From contig NC_079882.1 in the NCBI RefSeq assembly GCF_029227915.1, forward strand, positions 20,465,001 through 20,529,000: 64,000 bases of DNA, in the 5' to 3' direction. Of this stretch, positions 24,901 through 44,085 are shown in pieces; position 1 is the first letter of the stretch; each line of letters begins with the position of its first letter. Position numbers and translations under genes: made by a program. Source of the DNA: Hydractinia symbiolongicarpus (taxonomy: Eukaryota > Cnidaria > Hydrozoa > Anthoathecata > Hydractiniidae). The notes beneath the pieces were generated by a model. The model did no database searches, was not told the origin of the DNA, and saw only the letters and a program-made list of their open reading frames with translations.

Positions 24901-26904
24901 ATTGCCAACTAAGCATTTGTTTTTTTCCTCCAAATAAGGTTTGCAAACCAATCATGAGAACAAGTATCTGCAACGTAATAAAACAATAATACAGAAAGTT
25001 CGCCATGAGAATGTCATTCAGATTCAGCCAATTATAGACGCTTTGGGGATAAAGGAAAGAAGAGCGGATAGCAATCACTAAAAAAATCTCACTAATGCAT
25101 TTTTTAAGAAAAATATTTAGGAAAAGAAACAAAAAAAACCTTTAGACGTAAGAAAAAAAAATAAAAAAAAATTGAAAAATAGATGGATCTATGCAAAATA
25201 GTGCTTTTATGGAGGATGATATCTAAATAAGTCCCTTGAGCTAAAATGAGAAAAGAAGCAGTGTGAGGGAGTCAAATAGGAACGAGTATTTTCTGCGAAG
25301 TCTTAAATTGACTGAACAAAGAAAGCATTAACGGCAATGTGGGTCACATGTAATGAGACATGCTTCGGTATTACCTTATTACTTGCCCACTTTTTATCAC
25401 ACGGCACGAGTTCACCCACCAACATTGACACTTCACATGCAAGCCATGTGAATTAAATCATTGACCTTATGATTACAAAACATATCGTGTAAACATACAG
25501 CCCCACATTTGAATTGGTTTGGAATATTGTATATCACACATAATTTTTATGTGTAGTCCATCTAAGAAGGAGAATCTTAAAAGTGTGTCAAAATTGGCAA
25601 TCATTTTTTTGAGCTTCACATCAACATTGCGCAAGAAATCAATGTGGGGGCAGCAGAATTGTATAAAAAACATTTTTATTCTTAAATTAATACTAATCCG
25701 CCTTTAAAATGTTAAACGGGCACATTGTTTTTTAACAAGCCTGTAAAAATAAACAACTTCTCTATATAAGTATCTACATCCTGCTCAAAGTGATAAATGA
25801 TGAAGTGTGTAAAAGCACCGCCCAGCTTAATGTGCTGCTTCACCTATTAAACGAATTAATTTTCTAAGTCAGTATCGGAAATTTGAGAATCGGTTAATTG
25901 CTGCGAAATTGTAGATTGGCTATTGAGCAGGAAACAGAGGCAAACATAAGTCTCACTATTAAAGCGTATTAACGGACATGCACGCGAACTGTATTTATAA
26001 CTACCATATATATTTAAGCTTGTTACCCTGTTTACAGCATCAATATGTACCAAACATCTTTTTAGAAAAACCGAAATTCTTGGACAAGGAACAAACACAA
26101 GGAAAGATTATTTAAATGCAGTAGTTAACGTTGTCATAGTTGGCATCGGTTGATCTTCACCATAAAGTTTTGTAAAAAAAGATTCTGACTCATTGACAAA
26201 AGTTGCACTGTTTGGTAACCTCAAGAAAATGTCACGAGTTTTTAATGTAAATCATAAAGTTTAAAATTCATTTTTATGGTCTGTACTGAAAAGGTTTCGG
26301 AATAATAATTACTAGCTGCAAAAGTGTCTTATTTTATAGAAGCTTTGCTTTTATTGGAGCAACAGGAGTCGTACAAGAGGATAAAAACAGCCAAACAATG
26401 CTGAGTACTGGACAAGAAAGTTCTATTGTTGAAGCTTTGTAGTTTCGTTGGTGTAAAGCTGTAGGGGTCCACAGTTTTCTGAACTGAAAGTGAACACTAC
26501 AACTAAATTATCAAAACTTGTGTTACCTAATATTGTACCTTCTACCTTTTTATATGATTAAAGGGGAAGGCACTAACTTGGAGGAAAAGTGCAATAATTA
26601 AAACAATGCTATAAATTTATATTTCAATTTATATTTCTTTATAAGCTCGATATATCACAAAGAACGATAATAAAAAACAACGATGGATGCAGGACATATA
26701 TAGAAAGAATTATATTATTTCGCTGGAGCTAAATATAAAACCGATGTTAAACGAAAAAAACAGTATTTTCACTTTTATCGAAATTCAGAAAAATAATTTT
26801 TTAAAACAGTCGTGAGTTGCACATAAAAAAGGTCACTGACATGCGCCTGAAGCAACGAATCCTAATGGCTTTCCCATGCCAGTTCTCACTCGCCCAATCT
26901 ATTT
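21998..26904. other. intergenic / bHLH upstream region
   Basis: No exon could be assigned. The missing 5' exon or exons of the minus-strand bHLH gene should lie here. The right end includes the 3' UTR of the UBE2D gene. ORFs of 60-84 codons are present on both strands but look random (K/N/I/F/L-rich). AT-rich low-complexity patches occur at 23585-23620 and 25140-25175. Confidence 0.5.
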
Positions 26905-33355
<6,451 letters not shown>

Positions 33356-34159
33356 TGTTTCAGTATATATAGCAACTAGGCTAGGGGTTATAAAGAGGAC
33401 AGATTTGTTTTTATTATTTTTTTCAGTGCTTCTTGCTGCTTCCTAGCACTTATGTTCCATGTTAGTAACAAAACTAAAATTATAGTGTGATGGCACAGCC
33501 CGGAAGGTATATCTCTTCGTTCTTTTTTTTCTGTATAAAATCAATTAGTCAATTTTTTCCTTATATAGGTCAATTCTACCAGTTTTTTATTTTCAGGCAA
33601 TAATGATACGAGGCTGTAGCTTTAAATAAATTACCAAAATTTCGAATAGCGGAGAAGATTACTTTGCTCCAATTTACAGACAAAAATGTTTGCCGAATGT
33701 AAAAATATAAAATATTTACTCATTTTGCCTAAATTGGGACGAAATCAAAGTTTTAATTTTCATTTTTTGCTTATGCCAATATTTGTCAAGAAAACAACGA
33801 TTTTCATCAAGGTTCACACCAGGTTTTTTTGTCGTGTTAATTTGGATGCCAGACATATATAAAGAAGCGCGTTAGGCAAGGCATTAAGTATGACCTTATA
33901 CGATGTGGTAAGCCACCCTGGTAAAACTCACGCTTCATGACAAAGTTGAAGAAGAAGCACACTAAAAATTGTGATACAAGATATATACTATACAAGACCT
34001 TTCGAAGTTTTCACAATCCTGCTGCAGAATAAACTGAGGGCGATGAGTAAGTAGCAAGAAAAGTTAAACGATTTGTAGATTACCTAGAATAACCGACTAT
34101 AAGATAATTTTTCTCAGTAGCTTAAAATATGATTAACAGATTTCTAAAGAGAGTACAAT

Positions 34160-34430
34160 GAGGCACATTTGAATGAAGCCCTTTTAAGGATCCTGCAAAC
34201 AGAGTCGTGTCACTACACAGGCTACCCAGGCGTAACGCATAGCAAATGTAACCTGACATTTAAAATTCCAAAGCATATTCTGGTCATCTTCCACAACTTA
34301 ATTGGATACGATACGTATGTCTTTATCAGGAAGCTTAAAAAGAAGTACGACAATCAAGTGTATTGCGGAGAACAAGGAGAATTACAACAGCTTCAAAGTC
34401 AACATAAAAGTATCAGACGTTAGCAACTCG
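34160..34430 (+). pseudogene. Polinton family-B DNA polymerase exonuclease-domain fragment
   Basis: The frame from about 34169 contains CHYTGYPGVTHSKCNL followed by IPKHILVIFHNLIGYDTY and FIRKLKKKYDN. These correspond to the zinc-knuckle-like block and ExoII region (HNL-GYD) of protein-primed Polinton/Maverick DNA polymerases. The same block occurs less altered at about 59375-59525 in this window (AAHKNCNL, HNLLGYDAHL). After that the similarity is lost. A remnant only, attached to repeat copy 1. Confidence 0.75.
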
Positions 34431-37115
34431 AATAAAAACTAAGTTTAAAAACAGATCTAGCTAAGGTTTTTCAACAGTTGTAGATTTATACCATTTATAT
34501 CATCAAGTAACCGTCAAACCTCTGCGGTACAAATAACGACGATATCGGATGTCCAGGGTCTCGCCAAAGAAAAATGCAGTTTATGACGATAAACATGTCA
34601 CACAGAACTGTGTTTATGTGCTACACATTTAAGCCTGGGATGTAAGTACTAATGTCTAACCTAGGCCTATCCGCTCTGCACTGGCACTATGGGACAGTTT
34701 TGGGTACATGCTACGCAAGAGAATAAGTTCCATACTAAGAAAATGTTTTACAGTAAGCTAATGACTATAAATATGCACAGAAGGTAGGGAGTATACTGAA
34801 AAAGAGAAACTGAAGTTGCTACTATGTCACCTTGTCACAGATGTCCTCCTACTAGAAGATGGCAAGAGTTTCATGGGCGTAGAATTTGGTAGGATGGAGA
34901 TCCAGATGCTAATGACTGTTTATCTAGGGCAGGCAATCTGGGATCTTGTGAAACTTATCGTGTTTTACTACGACAGCATGCACCAAAATAAGCCTAGCCC
35001 TGACAAACAAATCTTTGATATTTTGTGTCGCATAGTTGCAACAAGTGTAGAGTTAGGCCAGATTTTATTGAGATCTTCGTTTAAATGTTTATTGATAGTA
35101 TTTCTAATTGTAATGGAGTCCTTCGAATAGTGTGCAAGAAAAACTAATTATCTCTGAGTATCAACTCTTTTAGGTGTATCGTATTCTTTTGTGATTTTTT
35201 TGTATCAGTTTTTTATCCTCGGTTTTATAATATTTTAGTACACATTCATCTATGTCCAGTGTATATGAAAATACACGGGTAAGGGGTGTACATTTAGAGC
35301 TCATGGCTGTGCCATGGATTTTTTAATTATAAACATCCTTGAAATTGAAACATTTACCAACAAAATGTAAGCACTTTTAGTCATGGCCGCACACGAAATG
35401 TTCTGGCCACACGAAGAGTACACTCTCTGTTCAGATTGGTCATTTAATTGGCAGGGATAAAAATAAAGCATGTTCATTGGCTTTCGAAAAAATGGAATTT
35501 TCCGAGCATTTAGCTTGGACAAAAACTTAGCAGCGTCCAGGCTCTGTGCTGTCTCTCTCTATCTATATATCTATCTTCCATCAGGCGATTTTAAAGATTC
35601 CGCCCCGCGTAGCGGCCACAAAAATCAATAAACAGCGCTTATGCGTGTGCTCATGTTAGGTATGTTCAAAACGCATCGGCTGTTTCCACTCTTGAAGGGA
35701 ATATAAGCTTGAACAAGCAAGAATTGAAAATGTAGATTGCGTTACCTTCATTGTTACATCTGTGACTTGTGGTCATTTCACCTGTATTTCCTTTTTATCT
35801 TCCTTTTAGTGTTTCAAGGTAGCATACGTTTCACCACACCTAAAGTGATTTTGTATTCATGTTTTACCTTTGTCGCGAGGGTAGCTTTTAAATCGGCTGA
35901 CAACTCTAATACTGAGTGGAATCTACCGTCTAGGCGAATAACCTCGACTATCTAAGAAAAAATAGACATAGCCTCGGAATTCCTGATGCAGTCCGCCTTT
36001 TTGGTGATGTAAAACGGGCCGTCGCTCAGTATTTGCACAGGAAGAATATTTTCGTGTACCGATCTGTCTACCAATAGTGCGTAATTTTCGTTTATGAAGT
36101 TTCCGATGGTGACCGTAGAGTTTGAGCTGTCAATAGGTTCTACGGGAGCCCCCTTCAACAGTCATCTAACTCCTTTCCAACTTAGGGTTATAGAAGAACT
36201 GGTTCACACCACTGTAAATCTTACACTTAAGCAAGATATAGAAACAGCAAAGGGAACACCCTTAAGAGATTTGACAGGAGTTTCAAAGCGTAGTTTATAC
36301 GAAGTCCTCTTTGTTCATTGTGACCAATTTGCTTCTAAGTACTTTCTGAAAAGCAGCACCAAGGCTATATAAGGATACCATAGCCATCGTAACTTTGTAA
36401 CTTTGTCAAATTCGAAAGAAATTTTGCTGAACCTGTACGTAGAATCGACAGGTTTAGTAGCAGTAGAACTTGAAGAATCCATAGTACCAGCCGTGAACAT
36501 CGGTCGCAGAGTGGAGAGCAAATTGTATTCAATCGTGCAACCCTGAACCTGAACTTCCAAACTCCATTGTCGATATGTAAAGTTATTGATGCTTTAGGCT
36601 AGGCAATACCAAATGCTCATTTTTCGCGCCTAGACTTTATACCAGTTATACCAGTAAATGTTGATGTTTCCTTGCAGAAAAAAAACACGAACAAACATCA
36701 GAGGCATAATTAAATCTACACGCGAATTATCTATTATCTTATCCGTTATCTTAACACTTATTAGACATAATTTAACCTATTTCTCGCCAATGATTTCATT
36801 ATTCGAGAAGCAGGAACTGATTTTAACAAACAAGTTCAAAGTGCCGTGTTTCAATTTCATCTTTAAAAATAAATTTCATACTCGATTTGTCATAGGAAAT
36901 TTTTTTTAAAAAAAATACGTGGAGTTTGATATTCTCTACCAACTTCTGAATTTTTTTTTCTTTTTTTTAATGGTGATTTGAAGTAGCATAAAAAAGGATT
37001 TACTTATTTTGGTCGGCAAACTTCAAACACAGAAAAGCGAACAAAGAAATATATGCGTGAATCTCACTTTGAACATCCTATAAATTTTAGCAATCACGGT
37101 GTGCATATTATTATC
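34431..37115. other. probable decayed mobile DNA, unassigned
   Basis: ORFs of 70-104 codons occur at 34816-35130 (+), 35952-36158 (-), 36094-36372 (+) and 36315-36560 (-). The block 35940-36560 is open on both strands with protein-like composition (for example NENYALLVDRSVHENILPV on the minus strand). Its position right of a Polinton polymerase remnant suggests further Polinton debris, but I recognise no domain, so no function is given. Confidence 0.3.
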
Positions 37116-37118
37116 TAA

Positions 37119-37517
37119 GGCGCTGTTTGTATGAGCCCGGTTGGCGGGCTGGCCCGTTTACCGAGCTTGTTTCTCATTTTCCTCATATTTTTGCTCATCT
37201 GTTTATATGGTCAAACGGGCTGGCGAGATCTCCTTTCTCAGGGGCGGGATCCCGGTAAGCGGGATGGACATTTTCTCATATAAACATTAACAAAGCGGGC
37301 TAGCCCGCCTAGGCGAGATGGTTTATTATGCTCAACTAATTAAAATCTTTTGTTATGAAAAGTATTTCTTTTGTTCTACATTATTTAATGTTTTTATTGT
37401 TCAGAACCAGCCCGCCTAACGAAGTAGTTTTTTTTACATTGTAAACACAAGTTAAAAGCCAAAAGGCAAGTGACCCTGCCGGTTTGCCGAACCAGCCGCC
37501 TCCATAAAAACAGCCCC
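37119..37517. mobile_element. PIF/Harbinger-like MITE
   Basis: The element starts GGCGCTGTTTGTATGAG and ends (minus strand) GGGGCTGTTTTTATGGAGG, forming an imperfect terminal inverted repeat. Both ends are flanked by TAA (37116-37118 and 37518-37520), the 3-bp TWA duplication typical of PIF/Harbinger. The 399-bp interior is GC-richer than its surroundings and full of GGCGGGCTGGCCCG-type palindromes; no transposase. Confidence 0.65.
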
Positions 37518-37520
37518 TAA

Positions 37521-38652
37521 ATCAGAAAATTATTCAGCATAGTTTTTTAACTTTCTTTCAGATGGGTAGAACGTCGCAAAACAGATTTTTCTTTTCTATA
37601 AATATTTAATGAGTTGTCCGTAGTTCGCTTAACACCTTTCTGCGCATATTTGAATAGGCTATTGTTGTACAGGTCAGATTGCGAAAAACCTTTTTACGAG
37701 GAATTTTAGATGTTCGTTTTTCAAGAAGCATAAATGATTTAAAAATATCCGAATCTCCCCTCAACGATGAAGTAACTCAACAAAACTTTGCACACGTGCG
37801 ATACCTGCTGCAAATGACTATGACACATTCTTTGCCAACAATAGTTATGCCTATTTCAACGGGCCGCGTAAAAACAAGAAGACTGGGAATAGTAACAAAA
37901 ATGACGTGACAAAGTGCACGCGTAACAAATTGCAGCGAGAGGTCTCTAAGAAAGCAAAGAAGGGGAGATTTTACGATTTGTTGTAACTTCTTTTTTGATA
38001 AACACGAACCAAAATAACTACGATTCATATTGTTCATTCCAGCGATAACGAATATTTGCAAGAGTCTTTAACACAAAGACCCAGGAGAAATATTTGAAAG
38101 TAAATTTATGAATACATCAAATTATATTAACGTGTTCATAATCCTTTTAATCCTTTTTTCTTTCCTTTTTGATTCGTTGCCCTTTTTATTTGATTGTTTT
38201 AGGTAAAGTTATATATAATTGTATACCCTGAACTGTGATGAAATATAAACCTCATAAGTATTTATGCCAAAGCAACTATGTTCACTTGTGGAAGATAAAA
38301 TATTCGGCACAATAATAAAAAAATGCATTTTTGCCCGGCTTTATCATCCTATGTTGTAGAATCTTATAACTGGAGCTGAAGAAGTTTATCGTGGAATTTT
38401 AAATTTTTCTAAAATCGGGTTTGTAATTGAAAGCGCCTTTATAATCGCACCAATAATTGTAATAATAACCCCCGTCAAGGCCAATTTCGTTACTTTATGC
38501 AAACAATCGAAATAGCGATACAAAAAATATGTATGAGAGGCAATCTTGGAATTATACACGGGGGAGGGGGGGGGGGCGGGGGGCGGGAGACGCTTAGTAG
38601 AAAACTTTGCAAATTGGGGGAGCGCCATGACATTCTCTCGCTCTCCTTACTT
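37521..38652. other. intergenic with G-rich tract
   Basis: No gene recognised; only short overlapping ORFs on both strands. At 38560-38588 there is a G-rich run (GGGGGAGGGGGG then GGGCGGG) that could form a G-quadruplex, directly left of the 843-bp tandem duplication. Confidence 0.5.
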
Positions 38653-40332
38653 CATTTTCCGTTCCTTTGATACAAAAAAGCGAAAATAAATTGTTGCAAA
38701 AAGTCAAAAATATTATCCGCAAAAATAAATCCTCGTTAAATTTAGAATGTTGACCTTGAATCTTTGGACAGCAAAGTTCAGGCAAGCAAAGATTTGTTGA
38801 TACCATTTCTTATACCTTGCTGGAAATTCTATTTAAAAAATCCTAACAGGTTAAAAAAGAATGATTTAGGAAGGAACGGAAGGTGGAAAATTTAGTCCTT
38901 TCCTGTCAGAATATCTTCCAATTGTCTAAGGTTAAACTAACTTGTAGTCATACCTTGGTATGGATTTTTGTCTGCATGTTGTTAAATACACTTCCGTGAG
39001 TTTTTTTTTTACTATTTTGCTTTTCAAAGCATGTCTGAATGGTACGTTTAAGTTAAATTTCTTTTTTTCAAGACTCAATAAAAAAGACATTTCCTGACCA
39101 TGATGTTTTTTTCACAATTTTTTAAAACAAATATTCAAATCATGGATGTTTACTAATTAAGCATAGCATTATGAAAATATTCGAACGCAAACCAATCACA
39201 AAAAAGAGTTTGTTAATTATGCATATTATGGATATTTACTAATTATACATATCATTGTATCACATATCACCAATCACAAAAGACTTTTTAATTATGCATA
39301 TTCAGTACATCAATTGAAAGAAAGGGCGTTTTTAAATATTACCAGACGATACTTTAGTGGTATGCACGTACAGTTGAAAAATTATTTTACTTATTTATAA
39401 ATTTATATTTGTTTTTAGAATTTACTCTACTTATTGCTAAAGTCTAACATTGCAGAAGCACGAATTGTTAAAAGTAAAAGTCACATTCTTTTAAACATTT
39501 TCCGTTCCTTTGATACAAAAAAAGCGAAAATAAATTGTTGCAAAAAGTCAAAAATATTATCCGCAAAAATAAATCCTCGTTAAATTTAGAATGTTGACCT
39601 TGAATCTTTGGACAGCAAAGTTCAGGCAAGCAAAGATATGTTGATACCATTTCTTATACCTTGCTGGAAATTCTATTTAAAAAATCCTAACAGGTTTAAA
39701 AAGAATGATTTAGGAAGGAACGGAAGGTGGAGAATTTAGTCCTTTCCTGTCAGAATATCTTCCAATGGTCTAAGGTTAAACTAACTTGTAATCATACCTT
39801 GGTATGGATTTTTGTCTGCATGTTGTTAAATAGACTTCCGTGAGTTTTTTTTTTACTATTTTGCTTTTCAAAGCATGTCTGAATGGTACGTTTAAGTTAA
39901 ATTTCTTTCTTTTAAGACTCATTAAAAAAGGCATTTCCTGACCATGATGTTTTTTTCACAATTTTTTATAACAAATATTCAAATCATGGATGTTTACTAA
40001 TTAAGCATAGCATTATGAAAATATTCAAACGCAAACCAATCACAAAAAAGAGTTTGTTAATTATGCATATTATGGATATTTACTAATTATACATATCATT
40101 GTATCACATAAAACCAATCACAAAAGACTTTTTAATTATGCATATTCAGTGCATCAATTGAAAGAAAGGACGTTTTTAAATATTACCAGACGATACTGTA
40201 GTGGTATGCACGTACAGTTGAAAACTTATTTTACTTATTTATAAATTTATATTTGTTTTTAGAATTTACTCTACTTGTTGCTAAAGTCAAACATTGCAGA
40301 AGCACGAATTGTTAAAAGTAAAAGTCACATTC
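38653..40332. repeat. two-copy tandem duplication, 843-bp period
   Basis: Copy 1 (38653-39488) and copy 2 (39496-40332) both start CATTTTCCGTTCCTTTGATA and end AAAGTAAAAGTCACATTC. By eye they differ at only a few percent of positions and are separated by 7 bp. The shared AT-rich sequence includes repeated AATTATGCATA phrases and an open frame of about 50 codons that is unlikely to be a gene. With nothing between the copies, an LTR pair is unlikely; a recent tandem duplication fits better. Confidence 0.9.
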
Positions 40333-43300
40333 GCACACACTGCAAGAAAACCGTACTATAGATTGGAGAAATATTTTCAAAGTTTTATTGTTTCATAAAA
40401 GAATATAGAAAAACATTTTTTTGGAGCCAGCAACTTCCAATTTCCTATTTGTATTAATATAAGTTTTTCAACCCACGCAGAAGGTGTTTAATTTATTTTA
40501 GGATAAGAAAAGGCCTCTAGAAAAATATTAATATTTGTCCTAGCCCACCATCTTAGATTAGACAAACTGAAAACCTTTTCGCCTAGCTAGCTACATGCAA
40601 TATTTACTACGACTTAAAAATTTTAAGTAGGTAAGAAAGAAAGTTTGTTTGGGATTTTGTTAAACTTTACAAGTGTTTTAAAATCTGGCATTTGGATCAG
40701 AGATATAACTTTTGTCTGTGTTGTTCATATAGATTCATTTTTCCACCACTGTTCAACAACAATCGTGAAGTTTTTGTTTCAGTTAAAAAAAGTTGGAATT
40801 GGTAAATAAAACTTACTTTTTTCGTGAATAATAATCAAAGTATTGCCATGAAAGTTGTGGAAGCCTTAAACAAAAGAAAAGGGAGCCCATTCTTCCAAAT
40901 ATATATTTTTCGTCAAAAATTATTAATGATACAACTTCTCTTTTTGCTACACTGATAACTCTGTACATTTTAATCCATTTTATAACAATTAACCGACATT
41001 TTCGTTCATCTATATCCATATAATGTTGCAGCAAAATATTATGGTTGGTGTCGCCAGCAAATTAAAATTTTACATTAACTATTTATGCCAGACAATAAAA
41101 ACGTACACCAATTGAACTGGTATTGCACGCTTTGTTCATAAGCAACATCTTACAAGCAACAAGGCCCAAATCGAAAGGAACAGGAATATATAAACTTAAT
41201 GAACATTGAACCTCAGCCAAAATATTATGTTTCTTTGAGGAAAAACGTGGAGCAAACTTGGAAAGAAAATATTTGTCTTTGCAGACATTGAACCATCTTA
41301 AAGGCAATAGGTACTATGCGGATTTTATTGCAAAACAAAGGGGCATATAATGAAAGGGGCAGAACAATTTTCCGATATACGCAGGATTTTGGGATGGGGA
41401 ATCCACTAATATTATTTAAACCGACGAATGTGTATCAGAAGTTCATGGAAGTGAGTTTAGTTTTTAAAGTGAATTAGTTTCGGAAATTATGAATAGAATC
41501 TAATAAATAAAAGTCTGATATTTCTAAGATAAAGATATACAATTTCTCAAAAACTCAGTAATCCATGAACATTTTATTGCTTTATAGGAGCTACTGCAAT
41601 TTATACAGGTTATAGAGCTCCTTGCCTTGTTCTTTTGTTGCAACTTAGTATTTTCGAAAGAATACTTACAAGATTATCATTTGTTAGTAATTCTAGTCAT
41701 TATCATGGACAGATATTTTTCATATTTCTTAGATTTTTATAGGCATCTTTATATGAATCGTGGTTAATGTTGGTTAATTTTCGTCAAGACGTGGCAGTTT
41801 TACTATTAAATCATTTTCTCCACATAAAAAATCAGGCAGGAAAATTTAAAATCCACGCTCCAAAATTTGAAAACAATTTCAGTTCATTTTTTCAAGCATC
41901 GTGCAAGTTCCCATGCATAAAAAAAACAACAAGAAAAACGAATTAGAACATAAATCTCTGGCAAAATCAATTTTAACAGCTTCAGAAGTTCCCTGTTATG
42001 CTTACTCAGACTTACTTACACTATATATCTCCAATATAAGCAACTAATTTTTAGGTTTTCTTGTGTTCAGCAAATTGAAACTTTTTTTATTTCCTGATCT
42101 CAATTTTATAATAGACCTAACTCTGTAGACGGCACTTAAATTCAAGACTAGATAGGGTCCTGATATACAAGTTGAATAAAACTTTTAGAAAGGTAAAATT
42201 TTTGTGACATCAGTATTTTTTCACTTGGTTCCACATAATATGGTACCACTTGAGAATTATATAACAAGCAGTTAGTTTTTAATCCCTTAATGTTTGACAT
42301 TGTTGTGTACGTAATTTCTTTTATCAACATTACATAACAACCGCACTGACCACCAACGAAGAACAGTCAGGTAGTTCTACAAGCTGAAAGGCCTGGCCAG
42401 GTAGAACTTAAAGACGGTATGATGAAGCATAAAGTAATATGATAAAATTAATCCTTTTGTCTCCAATAGAGCAATTGGGGACAAAAGATATTGTAGCCAT
42501 TTATCAACTGCATGGCTATTCTGCCACAAAGTCAACAGCAACGGCGAACCTTATTATTAAAGTTTCATTCTTAGTGTAAGCTAATACAAAAAAGATCAGG
42601 TGTCCGTGACAAATCTAAAACGCAAATGCCTAGACATGCAATAATTTGAACATCATCTCAAAATGTTGAAGTACGCAATGTTGAATAATTTCTGATGCTA
42701 AAACGACGAGGTTAATTTCTTTACTATACAACGATACTAAAATAACTTTTTCAATATATATTGTCCCTTAGTCACAGAAATCCACTAAAATTGAATGTGC
42801 AGTGGTTACAGCCAATAATTTTAATTCTTTACCTATTAAAACCAAACATTATATTGACAAAAATTCGTTAAATACTAATGGTTAATTTTTATTTTATTTT
42901 GTGACAGAGAAACAAACTGGGTATGGTGTGAGCTATTAAGATGTCAGAAGACGTTGTTTTTTTTACTTTGTTTGTGATATTATAAATCATCGTATGAAGT
43001 GTCAAGTGCTATAAGGACTGAATAGTGGAATAAGAAAAAGGCATAAAAAGTCACCATTTAATGTTTCTAATAGTAAATTTTATCACATAAAAATGTGAAT
43101 GAATTGGTGAATTCGTTTTCCTTTCAAAACAGCCTTCATTCTGATGTACGTCCGTAAAGTAAAATTTTAAAATTAGTTTGTTTAAAATTTGTACATGGCT
43201 AAAACCTGATCAAAAATTAATTTCCATGATAGTGATTAAAACAGTCATAAAAAAGAGAGAAAAAACTAAGAAGTCTTGCTAACCAATACCAAACTTCACT

Positions 43301-43760
43301 CTTTTAAATTAGCCTCGCCGTCGCTGGCCTCTGATCGTACCTTCTCAACAACAACAACGATATCTGAGAACAGTTTATATTCGTTAACACAATGAAATGT
43401 TTATTGCGACCTCGCAATTAGCTGTTCACCGCACCATGGAATTTTTGCAATATTTTAACGAAAACCACTACGAGCTTCCGTTTTCTTTGAGAGCTGGACC
43501 TAGATTGGCCTTAGAAACATGTGAAACTAGCTACTACAAACCGTATTTCAGTGAAAAAATACATCATATTTTCCGATTTCGTTATCATTATGGATTTTGC
43601 GGTCGACGAAAAGAAAGAATACGGGTATTAATATATCGGTCAATCCAGTTACAGTTATTAAAATATTTACAAGATGAAGCTAAAAAAAATTTCTATGAAA
43701 TCAAAAAAATTCTTTTTTTTTATCGATCAAACCTGACTGAAAGCTTCATCGCATGTCAGT
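40333..43760. other. intergenic, no gene recognised
   Basis: AT-rich sequence with short ORFs. The longest (43397-43768 on the plus strand, 123 codons, including FLQYFNENHYELPF) has no recognised domain and is rich in K/Y/F/I as random frames here are. It could be an unidentified exon, but support is weak. Confidence 0.4.
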
Positions 43761-44085
43761 TTAAGTAACGACATTCACCTTATTCATGTCATGATGGCAA
43801 TTGCGATTATGCGCTGCTGATTGATGCGTTGCATGAGCGCTAGAAGCAATGGTAAAAAAAACCACCTTTGACATACGCATTTTGCGAATGATCGAGAGAG
43901 TGGTTTTAAAGAACTAGTTAAGTAACGACATTCACCTTACTCATGTCATGATGGCAATTACGTTTATACGTTGCTCGTTGATGCGTTGCATAAATGCTAG
44001 AAGCAATGTTTAAAAGCCCACCTTTGACATACGAATTCGCGCAAATGATCGAGAGAGTGGTTTTAAAGAACTAGTTAAGTAACGG
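43761..44085. repeat. tandem repeat, 157-bp unit
   Basis: Units start at 43761, 43918 and 44075 with TTAAGTAACG. The first two are full length and share ACATTCACCTTA, CATGTCATGATGGCAATT, CACCTTTGACATACG and GATCGAGAGAGTGG. The third breaks off after about 10 bp. Moderate divergence between units. Confidence 0.9.

Noticed and set aside
35952-36158. Polinton major capsid protein fragment
   Set aside because: ENILPVQILSDGPF loosely recalls a capsid phrase, but the match is too short and uncertain to call.
38653-40332. LTR pair of a retrotransposon
   Set aside because: The copies are only 7 bp apart with no internal region, primer-binding site or coding sequence.
43397-43768. 123-codon ORF as a real gene
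   Set aside because: No family recognised and composition similar to random AT-rich frames; no splice or poly(A) context seen.
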